Source: Armatimonadota bacterium (GTDB lineage: Bacteria; Armatimonadota; SYMT01). Taken from it: a DNA stretch of 7,362 nucleotides. The translations under genes and the position numbers were made by a program. Under the pieces are notes generated by a model. The model worked only from the letters and a program-made list of their open reading frames with translations, was not told the origin of the DNA and made no database searches. This document shows, piece after piece, positions 1 to 6,274 of this stretch. Position 1 is the first letter of the stretch, and each line of letters starts with the position of its first letter. The stretch covers positions 1 through 7,362 of the forward strand of contig JAJFMS010000149.1 of NCBI GenBank assembly GCA_020696885.1, read 5' to 3'.

Positions 1-307
1 CGTGCTCACCTTCCGCGGCGCGCGAGTGGATCGGGCGCTGAACGACATCGGTATCCTGCACGTCCGGCAGCACGCGGCTACCAACGGCGGGAGTATGCGT
101 GCCGGATCACCCTGTTTCGGGTGGAGGCCCAGCCGGTAGGGTGCATCTACGATCCCGCCAACGGTTGGCACCGGGGATGCAGCGGGAGGTGCGGAGGTGG
201 TAGACGTTCCCGGTGATCACGGAACGCTCATCTCGGAGCCGCACGTAAAGGTGCTCGTGGCGCGCCTCTCTGCGCAGCTGAACCGTGCTCAAGAAGAGCG
301 ACTCTGA
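1..307 (+). pseudogene. 3' remnant of NRPS/PKS-type thioesterase domain, frameshifted
   Basis: The reading resembles the last part of the alpha/beta-hydrolase thioesterase that releases product from nonribosomal peptide or polyketide synthetases. One frame (about 79-175) gives RREYACRITLFR and QPVGCIYDPANGW. A second frame (about 178-304) gives GGAEVVDVPGDHGTLI followed by SEPHVKVLVARLSAQL, ending at TGA 305-307. The GDH at 212-220 matches the position of the family's catalytic histidine. The upstream catalytic-serine region is absent, either beyond the window edge or lost. The switch of frame at about 172-178 needs one extra base (or two missing), and an in-frame TAG interrupts the second frame upstream. 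The first 75 bases fit the family poorly and may carry another shift. The family call rests on motif recognition only. An alternative is the end of another alpha/beta hydrolase. Confidence 0.55.
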
Positions 308-319
308 CTGGGCTTGCTC

Positions 320-344
320 CGGGCCGCCTCCGGCACGAGGCCCG
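320..344 (+). terminator. weak hairpin after the thioesterase relic
   Basis: A perfect 6-bp inverted repeat, CGGGCC (320-325) and GGCCCG (339-344), encloses a 13-base loop, 12 bases after the relic's TGA. No T-run follows. It may be the old terminator of the thioesterase gene, but a short GC-only stem is common by chance in this DNA. Confidence 0.2.
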
Positions 345-408
345 TCCGTCGGCGAGCTTCGTTTTGGATCGACCGTAGGCAGGCGAGCCCCGCTCTGCTA
401 AACACAGG

Positions 409-561
409 AGCACGATGCGCTGCTACCTGGGGAGCATCGCCTACCAGACCAACAGCACCCTGAAGTGCGATCCGAAGATCGGGCACATCCTGAATAACAA
501 GCAGGCGATGGCCAACCTCTGGGGACGGGAGTACCGCAAGGGTTGGGAGCCGAAGGTATAG
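409..561 (+). pseudogene. C-terminal relic of Gfo/Idh/MocA-type oxidoreductase, copy 1
   Basis: The frame reads STMRCYLGSIAYQTNSTLK, then CDPKIGHIL, WGREYRKG and WEPKV, ending at TAG 559-561. This is the pattern of the extreme C-terminus of Gfo/Idh/MocA-family dehydrogenases (C-H-L-G-N-I-x-Y-R-T ... D-P-x-T ... A-x-x-L ... Y-R-x-x-W). Only about 50 of the family's usual 350-450 residues are present. The Rossmann NAD-binding domain and most of the substrate domain are missing, and I see no matching frame immediately upstream. Copy 2 at 1701-1850 is about 78% identical in DNA by hand count (112 of 144 aligned bases; one extra codon here) and 34 of 47 residues match. A GGAG at 407-410 sits four bases before ATG 415, so translation as a 48-residue peptide is conceivable, but a relic is the simpler reading. 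Confidence 0.6.
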
Positions 562-584
562 CCTATCCCAACCACTCTTAATTT

Positions 585-626
585 GATGAACGGCCCGCGC
601 GCCGACTAAGCCGTGTGCCGTTCATC
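585..626 (+). terminator. 10-bp inverted repeat downstream of relic copy 1
   Basis: GATGAACGGC (585-594) pairs perfectly with GCCGTTCATC (617-626) across a 22-base GC-rich spacer. It starts 24 bases past the TAG of the oxidoreductase relic, a typical place for a terminator. There is no T-run on the plus side, so Rho-independent function is uncertain. A surviving terminator of the ancestral gene is my inference. Confidence 0.35.
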
Positions 627-927
627 TAGGGTGGCGCTCGTCCTCCCGTTCTGCAACAGTGCGCACGGAGAGGGCAAAACCGCTTGCCCCTTGACAGACC
701 GGACTTTCCGCTCGCTGCCCCCAGCTACCAAAGGAACGCGCTCCGGGTCTTGCCGGTCTGGGAAGGAAAGGCCGCGCTTATTAGCAGCGCAGCCCTTCTA
801 TGCTCCAGCCTGCCGGCGCGCCTCGTCCGCCGGCCGACCACGCTTGGCGCAGCACGGGGTCCCTATCATCCAGCACCCGGCTTTGTCGGGCTGCTCAACT
901 CCTGAGCGGCGGGGGGTCGCCAGGACG
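627..927. other. gene-free stretch
   Basis: About 300 bases separate the hairpin from the 3' end of the zinc-ribbon gene. The open frames here are Arg/Ser/Pro-rich, overlap one another and lack ribosome-binding sites. A TTGACA-like hexamer at 691-696 has no -10 partner at 16-18 bases. I recognise no protein family and no RNA gene. A small GCTCA/TGAGC hairpin lies at about 892-906, close to the end of the gene transcribed from the other strand. Confidence 0.4.
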
Positions 928-1146
928 TTATCCCCGCTTGGGTTGCAGCCCCAGCGGGTCGGCATCCAACGGCTCCTGCCCCTCCGGGAACGCGTTCCTG
1001 GCGTGCCAGCGAAAAGTACTCTGGCAGTGGGGGCACTGGATGATGTTGCCCTGCCGCACGTTCTCGGTGACGGTCGGGGTCTGTCCACCCACCCCGGTCG
1101 GGATCCACTGGTTGCATTTCGGGCAACGCGCGGTTAGTTCCGCCAT
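928..1146 (-). CDS. small zinc-ribbon protein (72 aa)
   Basis: The 72-residue product carries two Cys-x-x-Cys knuckles: CPKC at residues 8-11 and CPHC at 38-41, separated by 26 residues. This is the usual geometry of a zinc ribbon binding one Zn(II). A hydrophobic/basic segment (STFRWHARNAF) follows the second knuckle, and the tail is Pro/Asp/Gly-rich. There is no signal peptide or membrane helix, so it should be cytoplasmic. Such proteins bind nucleic acid or protein partners; the partner here is unknown. I chose the ATG at 1146 because AGGAGG lies seven bases upstream. Another in-frame ATG at 1152 is only one base from that site. A longer frame reaching about 1302 starts with low-quality sequence and is unlikely. 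The gene sits alone between oxidoreductase relics and ends in TAA at 928-930. Confidence 0.72.
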   Translation of the reverse strand: MAELTARCPKCNQWIPTGVGGQTPTVTENVRQGNIIQCPHCQSTFRWHARNAFPEGQEPLDADPLGLQPKRG

Positions 1147-1153
1147 CAGCATG

Positions 1154-1159
1154 CCTCCT
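1154..1159 (-). promoter_or_regulatory. Shine-Dalgarno for the zinc-ribbon gene
   Basis: The minus strand reads AGGAGG, a full consensus ribosome-binding site, seven bases before ATG 1146 and one base before the alternative ATG 1152. It decides the start in favour of 1146. Confidence 0.7.
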
Positions 1160-1429
1160 CGATCTTTCTTCCGTGCCACGATGCCCTGTAAACGCACGAG
1201 TTGCCGGTTACAGATGCTGGCGCCGCTGCTGGCGCGAACTCGCGCCGCGGTCGCGAGTGAGGAGTAGCCCGGCCCTGGGGATCCTCCGGGTTGGCGGCAC
1301 ACCAGAGAGGCTCCCAGTCAGTTACCCGAAGTGAATCGCACCTGGCTCCCCGCATCCACGGTACTGCTACCGTACCATGTAATCACACTCTGGCTCGGCT
1401 TGCGGAAGTTCACAAGCCGTTCGACTACG
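1160..1429. other. upstream region of the zinc-ribbon gene, no gene seen
   Basis: This interval should hold the promoter of the minus-strand zinc-ribbon gene, but I find no convincing -35/-10 pair. A perfect 6-bp hairpin, GGCGCG (1231-1236) and CGCGCC (1241-1246) with loop AACT, is the only clear structure. It could be part of the leader or a chance GC palindrome. No recognisable protein is encoded on either strand. Confidence 0.35.
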
Positions 1430-1603
1430 GGGAGGGATGCGGACGGCGCCCCGGCCACCCCGGAGGAACTGGCGGAAACCGATGATTTCCTGCGCCTGCG
1501 GAACCTGGAGCACGACGCCACCATTGCCGCAGAGGTCGGCGTCCGCCTGAACGGAACGGCGAGCGCAGAGCCGAGAAGGAATCCAGGCCAGGTTGCGAGT
1601 TGA
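1430..1603 (+). pseudogene. coding-like fragment of unknown origin, no proper start
   Basis: One plus-strand frame ending in TGA 1601-1603 reads ATPEELAETDDFLRLRNLEH and then DATIAAEVGVRLNG. It has strong G/C third positions and the acidic/leucine pattern of a real amphipathic helical protein. The same frame upstream of about 1430 is Ser/Thr/Arg-rich and looks non-coding. The only start codon in it is a GTG far upstream, with no ribosome-binding site. I read it as the 3' scrap of a lost gene, possibly the same decay process that left the oxidoreductase relics. I do not recognise the family, and a chance open frame in GC-rich DNA cannot be excluded. Confidence 0.3.
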
Positions 1604-1700
1604 TGCCGCGCGGTGCGGTCGCTCTCACACTCGACCTCTCTCTGGTTACGCACAATACCGCGCATTTCCAGGTAATCCCCGCGCTCCACGTCCTTACCTC

Positions 1701-1850
1701 AGCACGATGCTCTGCCACCTGGGGAACATCACCTGCCGCACCAACAGCACCCTGAAGTGCGACCGGAAAACGGGCCACATCCTCGGCAACAAGGAAGCGT
1801 CCACGCTCTGGGGCCGCGTTTACCGGAAGGGCTGGGAGCCGAAGGTGCAG
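1701..1850 (+). pseudogene. C-terminal relic of Gfo/Idh/MocA-type oxidoreductase, copy 2
   Basis: This reads STMLCHLGNITCRTNSTLK, then CDRKTGHILGNKEA and LWGRVYRKGWEPKV. It is the same terminal segment as copy 1 and closer to the family pattern at CHLGN. The codon aligned with copy 1's TAG stop is CAG (1848-1850), so the frame runs on for about 40 unrelated residues to a TAG at 1968-1970. That is a stop-loss consistent with decay. The upstream frame to 1593 (TTG) shows no oxidoreductase similarity I recognise and there is no ribosome-binding site before ATG 1707. Differences between the copies are both synonymous (nine codons) and non-synonymous (thirteen), so they look like old paralogues and not a fresh duplication. 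Confidence 0.6.
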
Positions 1851-1986
1851 TATTGCTTTGGGTTTCCAGATAGGGAACGCCTGGAGTCGAGGCTCCGCAC
1901 TCTGGGTGGTTCGCGGGGTCCCCGAGTTAGCGGCTATTCATCAAGCCACTGGAACGCATCGTTGGATTAGCACTCATCGTCAGCCG

Positions 1987-2010
1987 GCGTAGCGTGAGTA
2001 TCCGCTACGC
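1987..2010 (-). terminator. 8-bp hairpin downstream of the membrane/coiled-coil gene
   Basis: GCGTAGCG (1987-1994) and CGCTACGC (2003-2010) form a perfect stem with an 8-base loop. It lies 46 bases beyond the stop of the minus-strand gene at 2057. No T-run follows on the minus strand, so it could be a Rho-independent-like or an RNA-stabilising hairpin. Its placement favours the 2057-3055 gene. Confidence 0.4.
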
Positions 2011-2056
2011 AGGGCGGGTCGTGACCTCCGGAGAATCCTTGCAAGTACCGGTGAGC

Positions 2057-3055
2057 TTACGAGTCGCCCGGAAGGGAGGAGCCGCCGGCTGTGATGGTCT
2101 GGAGAGCTGGGGGCGGTACACCGGCAGCGGTGGCAATCACTGTCGGCCGACTCTCCACAGCGCCGGCTAGCTCCTCGCGCGCGGCGGCCAGGCGGATCGC
2201 CTCAGTGGCGACCTCCCGGGCGGAACTGGCCAGCTCCGCAAACCCAGTGGCATCGAGCGCCCGAGCGTGTAGCGCCATTAGCCCTTCCCGCATGGCGACA
2301 ATTTGCGATTCGATCTCGCTTCTCAACGCGGCAGCCCGGCGAAACATCAGTGCGGAGTGCTCATGCGTCTCCGCGCTGTAGCGGAGGGCGCGGGCACGGC
2401 GCTCGAGCGACTCCGAAGTGACGCGATCCGGCTCTGTCCCTGCCTGCAGTTCGAGCGCCTGGGCCTCTTGCCGAAGTACCGCGGTATCCAGCGGCACCGC
2501 CTCCAGCGGTGGTAGTCGCTCGATAGCGGCGGCCAGACTGCCCAACGCCTCTCGCAGATTCGCTTCGGTCGCTGCAGGTCCCGGCTGGCGGACGGCGTCC
2601 CGCACCAGTTCCAGAAAGAGACGGTCCATCGACCCTGAAGTCTTCTCTAGCAGCCGGTCGACTTCTTCCGCGGAAAGCGGCGCTTCGAGCAGGCGGCGGA
2701 AACGGGCCCGTGCCCAGCCGATGCCGCTCGCGGCCGCCGCCAGTCCCACGGTGCCCAGGTACAGGGGAAGGAACTGGATGGGCTGGTGCAGCGGAATGAA
2801 AAGCAGCGCGGAGCCGACAATCGAGACCGGCAAGGCGGGGATCAGCGGGACCAACCAGTTGCTGATCGCCTCTTTAGCCGCTGGAACGAGGGCGGCGGCG
2901 CTGCTCTCGTCCAGACCCATGTCGCTGCTGCAGAGACGGCCAACGACGCCAAGCTGTGGTTCCGGCGCCTCCGCGCCCACCTTATCGGGCGAGTCGCGGG
3001 CCTGCAGGAACCGTACGTGCCAGGCGAGCCCCAGATCTTTCGGGACGATGCGCAT
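2057..3055 (-). CDS. unrecognised two-helix membrane protein with long coiled-coil-like tail (332 aa)
   Basis: I do not recognise a family. Residues 1-66 are soluble and polar. Two hydrophobic helices follow, at about 67-88 (WLVPLIPALPVSIVGSALLF) and about 93-114, joined by a very short Pro/His/Gln turn, giving a membrane hairpin. The Arg-rich RARFRRLL after helix 2 suggests by the positive-inside rule that both ends are cytoplasmic. Residues 118-300 are rich in Ala, Glu, Arg and Leu with amphipathic spacing, so probably long helices or coiled coils. The last 30 residues are Gly/Pro/Thr-rich and disordered-looking. There is no Cys/His metal site or nucleotide-binding loop. The start at 3055 is chosen because GGAGGT stands five bases upstream. 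An internal Met46 (2920) just before the membrane hairpin is the alternative. The gene stands alone. A structural or membrane-organising role is only a guess from shape. Confidence 0.7.
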   Translation of the reverse strand: MRIVPKDLGLAWHVRFLQARDSPDKVGAEAPEPQLGVVGRLCSSDMGLDESSAAALVPAAKEAISNWLVPLIPALPVSIVGSALLFIPLHQPIQFLPLYLGTVGLAAAASGIGWARARFRRLLEAPLSAEEVDRLLEKTSGSMDRLFLELVRDAVRQPGPAATEANLREALGSLAAAIERLPPLEAVPLDTAVLRQEAQALELQAGTEPDRVTSESLERRARALRYSAETHEHSALMFRRAAALRSEIESQIVAMREGLMALHARALDATGFAELASSAREVATEAIRLAAAREELAGAVESRPTVIATAAGVPPPALQTITAGGSSLPGDS

Positions 3056-3060
3056 CGAAG

Positions 3061-3066
3061 ACCTCC
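3061..3066 (-). promoter_or_regulatory. Shine-Dalgarno for the 332-aa gene
   Basis: GGAGGT on the minus strand lies five bases before ATG 3055 and supports the long form of this protein over the internal Met46. Confidence 0.65.
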
Positions 3067-3506
3067 AATGCCTCCCATCTCTTCAGAGTAGTAAGTGGGA
3101 GTTAACAAGTCTGTTCCGTACCGCCCGTGCCGTGCGGCGCTTCGATGCGGAAGGACTTTCTGCACTCTACGTAGGCGCCGACATGTGAGCTATTCCTCCG
3201 CGATCCTCCGTGTCCAGCTGGTCTGACGACGGGGGCCGCCATACCGGAAAAGGAGCCGAGGCTGGCGCCGTAGATCGGGAACGCGGTCAACTGCTGCCAG
3301 CCAGCCCGTGCCCCGGCGGGGCACGGGCGGGCTCGACCCGCGCGTCATACCGATAGTCGGTGGACTTCCAGTCGAACCCGGTAAACCAGCCGACACTCAA
3401 CGCACCTGGACGCACCAAGTAAGGCCAAGCTGAGGGTCATCGGCTGACAGGCCCGCTCCAGTTCCCGCGCAGACCGTCGCCGACTCCGGTTGCTGGTGAG
3501 ATCGAC
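3067..3506. other. gene-free stretch with a strong hairpin
   Basis: About 440 bases separate the two unrecognised minus-strand genes. Frames of 60-70 codons exist on the minus strand, but they are Arg/Gly/Ser-rich, mutually overlapping and without ribosome-binding sites. A plus-strand frame at 3096-3188 ends with LTSLFRTARAVRRFDAEGLS and could be a scrap of a lost gene, but I cannot place it. The clear structure is the 11-bp hairpin at 3304-3328. Confidence 0.4.
3304..3328 (-). terminator. perfect 11-bp hairpin with 3-base loop
   Basis: GCCCGTGCCCC (3304-3314) and GGGGCACGGGC (3318-3328) pair perfectly around GGC. A smaller GCGGG/CCCGC repeat follows at about 3329-3343. It is 180 bases past the stop of the 126-residue minus-strand gene, with no T-run in either direction. 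It may end that transcript or block antisense reading. The strand is assigned from gene context only. Confidence 0.4.
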
Positions 3507-3887
3507 TTATGCTTCAGGTACTGCGGCTGGAACGGGTTCAGGGTCAGGAACCGGCTCCGCACCCAACTCTGCCGGATCAAGGACGCCCAGTCTCCGCCCA
3601 AGGTTTTCCTGCGCAGCAACCACCGCTTCCCAGGTCGAGTAGGTGCCCCAAAGGATATCGACATAATAGGCACTCTGGCCAATCGCGCGTCCCCGCCACC
3701 GAGGGCTCTGCGCCGTGTCCTCCGGGGTTAGCTCCACGTCCAACTGCTGCTCCTCCACCACCGGGAACAGCGCGAACAGGCAGTAGTTACCCTCTACCCC
3801 GCCCACCTGAGCCTCGTCGCGCGAGGTTTCGATCTTTAGCGCTTGCGCCAGGTTGATCAGTTCTCCATCCCGATTGTAAGTCCACAT
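3507..3887 (-). CDS. unrecognised acidic protein with Pro-Glu-Val tail (126 aa)
   Basis: The product begins MWTYNRDGELINLAQALKIE. This is the beta-hairpin-like opening of small bacterial proteins that read 'W.Y..DG.LINL', for which I know no function. Residues 30-75 alternate hydrophobic and acidic residues (NYCLFALFPVVEE, LDVELTPED) and suggest a beta-sheet. Residues 75-105 (AYYVDILWGTYSTWEAVVAA) look like a strand followed by a helix. The tail is a low-complexity Pro/Glu/Val/Ala run (PVPDPEPVPAAVPEA). There is no signal peptide or membrane helix. ATG 3887 was chosen because AGGAG lies seven bases upstream. The ATG at 3893 directly abuts that site, and a longer frame to 4034 opens with unconvincing sequence. 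It ends in TAA at 3507-3509 and has no close co-directional partner. Confidence 0.65.
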   Translation of the reverse strand: MWTYNRDGELINLAQALKIETSRDEAQVGGVEGNYCLFALFPVVEEQQLDVELTPEDTAQSPRWRGRAIGQSAYYVDILWGTYSTWEAVVAAQENLGRRLGVLDPAELGAEPVPDPEPVPAAVPEA

Positions 3888-3893
3888 TCTCAT

Positions 3894-3899
3894 TCTCCT
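3894..3899 (-). promoter_or_regulatory. Shine-Dalgarno for the 126-aa gene
   Basis: The minus strand reads AGGAGA. Its AGGAG core ends seven bases before ATG 3887 and only one base before ATG 3893, so 3887 is the better start. Confidence 0.65.
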
Positions 3900-3998
3900 G
3901 ATCCAGGCGAGACGGTGAGCCAACCCGCTCCGACAACCATCCCCGAAGGGCCGGAAAGACAGAGAAGGCACTCTCGCTCTTGGGGCGCGTATCCCTTC

Positions 3999-4004
3999 TT
4001 TATA
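3999..4004 (-). promoter_or_regulatory. possible -10 element (TATAAA) upstream of the 126-aa gene
   Basis: TATAAA on the minus strand is one of the few AT-rich hexamers in the region and is correctly oriented for the 126-residue gene. It would leave a 5' leader of roughly 100 bases. No acceptable -35 hexamer lies 16-18 bases upstream, so confidence is low. Confidence 0.2.
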
Positions 4005-4313
4005 GTCGAGTTCAGCCTTCGTACCCGATGCCATATGGATGAAGTAGCCCCTTCCTGGTCGAAGGATGCGTCAAGCGAGCAGGCATTCGCCTGGCTTGTA
4101 ACCAAGATGAGTCACGCTTCGCTCCGCGGGTGGTGGAGGGGTTGGGATGGGATCGCTCCGAAAGATGTCGGGTGGTTTCTGCGATGCTTGCCCTCTCCGT
4201 GAGGCCACGCTTTGACCCTGGGTGCGATGCAAACCCAGGGTAGTGATCAAGCAAGCATAAGGAGCACGTGGAGCGGGGCGCGGAAGTAGGACACGAGGTC
4301 CCAAGTCGCTAAT
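4005..4313. other. gene-free stretch upstream of the 126-aa gene
   Basis: Frames on both strands here are short and overlapping. A plus-strand frame from ATG 4034 would encode about 55 residues (MDEVAPSWSKDASSEQAFAW onward) with many Trp codons but no ribosome-binding site or recognisable family. The only firm structure is the hairpin at 4216-4240. Confidence 0.35.
4216..4240. terminator. 8-bp hairpin in the pckG downstream region
   Basis: CCCTGGGT (4216-4223) and ACCCAGGG (4233-4240) form a perfect stem with a 9-base loop. TTGA and TCAA flank it on the two sides. It lies about 75 bases beyond the stronger hairpin that follows pckG, so it may be a second, backup terminator. Neither strand shows a T-run. 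Confidence 0.3.
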
Positions 4314-4343
4314 GGGCCCCGAGCGACCTGTGGCTCGGGGCCC
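4314..4343 (-). terminator. pckG transcription terminator (11-bp GC-rich hairpin)
   Basis: GGGCCCCGAGC (4314-4324) and GCTCGGGGCCC (4333-4343) pair perfectly around an 8-base loop, 58 bases past the pckG stop codon. On the minus strand the stem is followed by ATTAGCGACTT, a poor U-tract. Position and strength make it the natural end of the pckG message, with or without Rho. Confidence 0.6.
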
Positions 4344-4401
4344 TTGTGTATACCGACAGCAGCCGCTTTCGACGCGGTCCCGAACGCCGCCTTCTTAACG
4401 C

Positions 4402-6246
4402 TTAAAGCCTGCAGATCAGCAACTCCCGCTCGTAGATGGTCTCCGGGGGGAGCCGTCCGTGGAGCTCGATGAAGAGCTCTTCGTGGCCGAGCACCTCCTG
4501 CTTCCAGGCGGCGCGGTCCACGTGCTGCAGCTCCTCGAAGGCGCGCTTCGGGAAGGGGAGGCCCTTCCACTCCAGGTCCTCGTAGTGCGGCACCCACCCG
4601 ATCGCCGTCTCCTTTCCCAGGGCGCGGCCGCGGGCCCGGTCGACGATCCACTTCAGCACGCGCATGTTCTCGCCGAAGCCGGGCCAGAGGAACTCGCCTT
4701 GGGCGTTCTTGCGGAACCAGTTCACGTGGAAGATGCGCGGCGTCTCCGCCAGGGAGCGCTGCATGCGGATCCAGTGCCGGAAGTAGTCGCCCATGTGGTA
4801 GCCGCAGAACGGCAGCATGGCCATCGGGTCACGGCGCACTTTGCCGATGGTCCCGGCCGCGGCGGCGGTCATCTCCGAGCCCATGGTGGCGCCGAGGTAG
4901 ACGCCCGCGCTCCAGTTGAACGCCTGGAAGACCAGCGGGATGGTGGTGGCGCGGCGACCGCCGAAGAGGATGGCGCTGATCGGCACGCCGTCCGGGTTTT
5001 CCCAATCAGGGTCGATGGTGGGGCACTGGGAGGCGGGCGCGGTGAAACGGCTGTTCGGATGCGCCGCCTTCTTGCCGGTCTCCGCCGCAATCTCGGGGGT
5101 CCAGCGGTTTCCCTGCCAGTCCAGGCACTCGGCCGGCGGCTCGTCGGTCATGCCTTCCCACCAGACCCCGCCCTCGGGCGTCAGCGCGGTGTTGGTGAAG
5201 ATCGTGTTGCGGGAGAGGGTGGCCATCGCGTTCGGGTTGGTCTTGGCCGAGGTGCCGGGCGCCACGCCGAAGAAGCCCGCTTCCGGGTTGATCGCCCGCA
5301 GGTGACCGTTGGCGTCCGGCTTGATCCAGGCGATGTCGTCGCCGACGGTCCAGACCTTCCACCCCTCGAACCCTTCCGGAGGGATCAGCATCGCGAAGTT
5401 CGTCTTGCCGCAGGCGGAGGGAAAGGCGGCCGTGACGTAGGTCTTCTCGCCCTGGGGGTTCTCCACGCCCAGGATCAGCATGTGCTCCGCCAGCCAGCCC
5501 TCGTCCCGGGCGATGTTGGAGGCGATGCGCAGGGCGAAGCACTTTTTGCCCAGGAGCGCGTTGCCGCCGTAGCCGGAGCCGTACGACCAGATCTCGCGCG
5601 TTTCCGGGAAATGGACGATGTACTTCTCCGGGTTGCAGGGCCACGGCACGTCGGCCTGACCCGGCGCCAGCGGGGCGCCGACGCTGTGCATGCAGGGCAC
5701 CACGCGCTTCTCGGCCTTGTCGATCTCCGCGAAGACCGGCAGCCCGATGCGGGTCATGATCCGCATGCTCGCCACCACGTAGGGGGAGTCCGTGAGCTGG
5801 ACGCCGATCTTCGCCATGGGTGAGCCGACCGGCCCCATGCTGAACGGCAGCACGTACATGGTGCGGCCCCGCATGGAGCCCTCGAAGAGGCCCTTCAGCC
5901 GCTTCCGCATCTTGTACGGATCTTCCCAGTTGTTGGTCGGTCCCGCCGCATCCTGGGAAAGCGAGCAGATGAAGGTGCGGTCTTCCACCCGGGCCACGTC
6001 GCTGGCGTCGGAACGCGCGTAGTAGCAGCCGGGCCACAGTTCCTCGTTCAGCCTGGTAAGGGTGCCGCTCTCCACCATCTGGGCGCAAAGGAGGTCGTAC
6101 TCTTCCTGCGAGCCATCCACCCAGTGGAGTGCGGCCGGCTGGGTGAGCCTCGCCATCTTCTCCACCCACCGCAGCAAGTGCGTGTTGGTACTCAGCGGTA
6201 CTTGCGGATCCCGGCCCCATCCCAACTCGGCACTGCGGCTCGACAT
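4402..6246 (-). CDS. pckG: phosphoenolpyruvate carboxykinase (GTP)
   Basis: This cytosolic enzyme converts oxaloacetate and GTP to phosphoenolpyruvate, CO2 and GDP, the first committed step of gluconeogenesis from TCA-cycle carbon. The 614 residues match the usual 600-620 of GTP-type PEPCKs. Visible landmarks in order are: Arg86 (RVED, substrate-binding); [16 protein letters not shown] at about 133-148; [14 protein letters not shown] at 222-235, with the metal-ligand lysine; His255 (EHMLILG), the second metal ligand; and the P-loop FPSACGKTN at 275-283, with its mobile cysteine. GDDIAW at 302-307 is the kinase-2 motif with metal-binding Asp, followed by [13 protein letters not shown] and, near 509-527, NWFRKN...FLWPGFGEN, the guanine-nucleotide pocket. 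Nothing essential is missing. ATG 6246 is preceded by AAGGAG at five bases. A GTG at 6270 would add eight residues but lacks such a site. The gene appears monocistronic, with a hairpin downstream. Confidence 0.97.
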   Translation of the reverse strand: MSSRSAELGWGRDPQVPLSTNTHLLRWVEKMARLTQPAALHWVDGSQEEYDLLCAQMVESGTLTRLNEELWPGCYYARSDASDVARVEDRTFICSLSQDAAGPTNNWEDPYKMRKRLKGLFEGSMRGRTMYVLPFSMGPVGSPMAKIGVQLTDSPYVVASMRIMTRIGLPVFAEIDKAEKRVVPCMHSVGAPLAPGQADVPWPCNPEKYIVHFPETREIWSYGSGYGGNALLGKKCFALRIASNIARDEGWLAEHMLILGVENPQGEKTYVTAAFPSACGKTNFAMLIPPEGFEGWKVWTVGDDIAWIKPDANGHLRAINPEAGFFGVAPGTSAKTNPNAMATLSRNTIFTNTALTPEGGVWWEGMTDEPPAECLDWQGNRWTPEIAAETGKKAAHPNSRFTAPASQCPTIDPDWENPDGVPISAILFGGRRATTIPLVFQAFNWSAGVYLGATMGSEMTAAAAGTIGKVRRDPMAMLPFCGYHMGDYFRHWIRMQRSLAETPRIFHVNWFRKNAQGEFLWPGFGENMRVLKWIVDRARGRALGKETAIGWVPHYEDLEWKGLPFPKRAFEELQHVDRAAWKQEVLGHEELFIELHGRLPPETIYERELLICRL

Positions 6247-6251
6247 ACTCA

Positions 6252-6257
6252 CTCCTT
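6252..6257 (-). promoter_or_regulatory. Shine-Dalgarno for pckG
   Basis: AAGGAG on the minus strand, five bases before ATG 6246, fixes the start at [11 protein letters not shown] and argues against the upstream GTG at 6270. Confidence 0.75.
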
Positions 6258-6274
6258 CTCGGCGTTCCACTCAA

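Noticed and set aside
691..719. Perfect TTGACA hexamer as a promoter
   Set aside because: No TATAAT-like hexamer at 16-18 bases downstream, and no gene follows on the plus strand.
613..1267. Plus-strand frames of 155-174 codons opposite and before the zinc-ribbon gene
   Set aside because: They are Arg/Ser/Pro-rich, lack ribosome-binding sites and overlap each other. The minus-strand frame has Cys-x-x-Cys pairs and AGGAGG.
1914..1924. CGGGG-T-CCCCG palindrome after relic copy 2 as its terminator
   Set aside because: A one-base centre cannot form a stable RNA loop, and the stem would lose most of its pairs to make one.
2418..3188. A 256-codon plus-strand frame opposite the 332-residue gene
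   Set aside because: Ser/Arg/Ala-rich composition is typical of an antisense shadow. The minus-strand frame has membrane helices and a good ribosome-binding site. Only its last 30 codons lie outside that gene.
3340..3405. Minus-strand reading ECRLVYRVRLEVHRLSV-stop, reminiscent of the end of RelE-type toxins
   Set aside because: It is only 17 residues long, has no upstream toxin body and no antitoxin partner, and sits in DNA with several equally open frames.
4459..5823. A 454-codon open frame on the plus strand opposite pckG
   Set aside because: It is the antisense shadow of a strongly conserved gene with G/C-rich wobble positions. Its product is Arg/Gly/Val/His-rich, matches no family, and lacks a ribosome-binding site.
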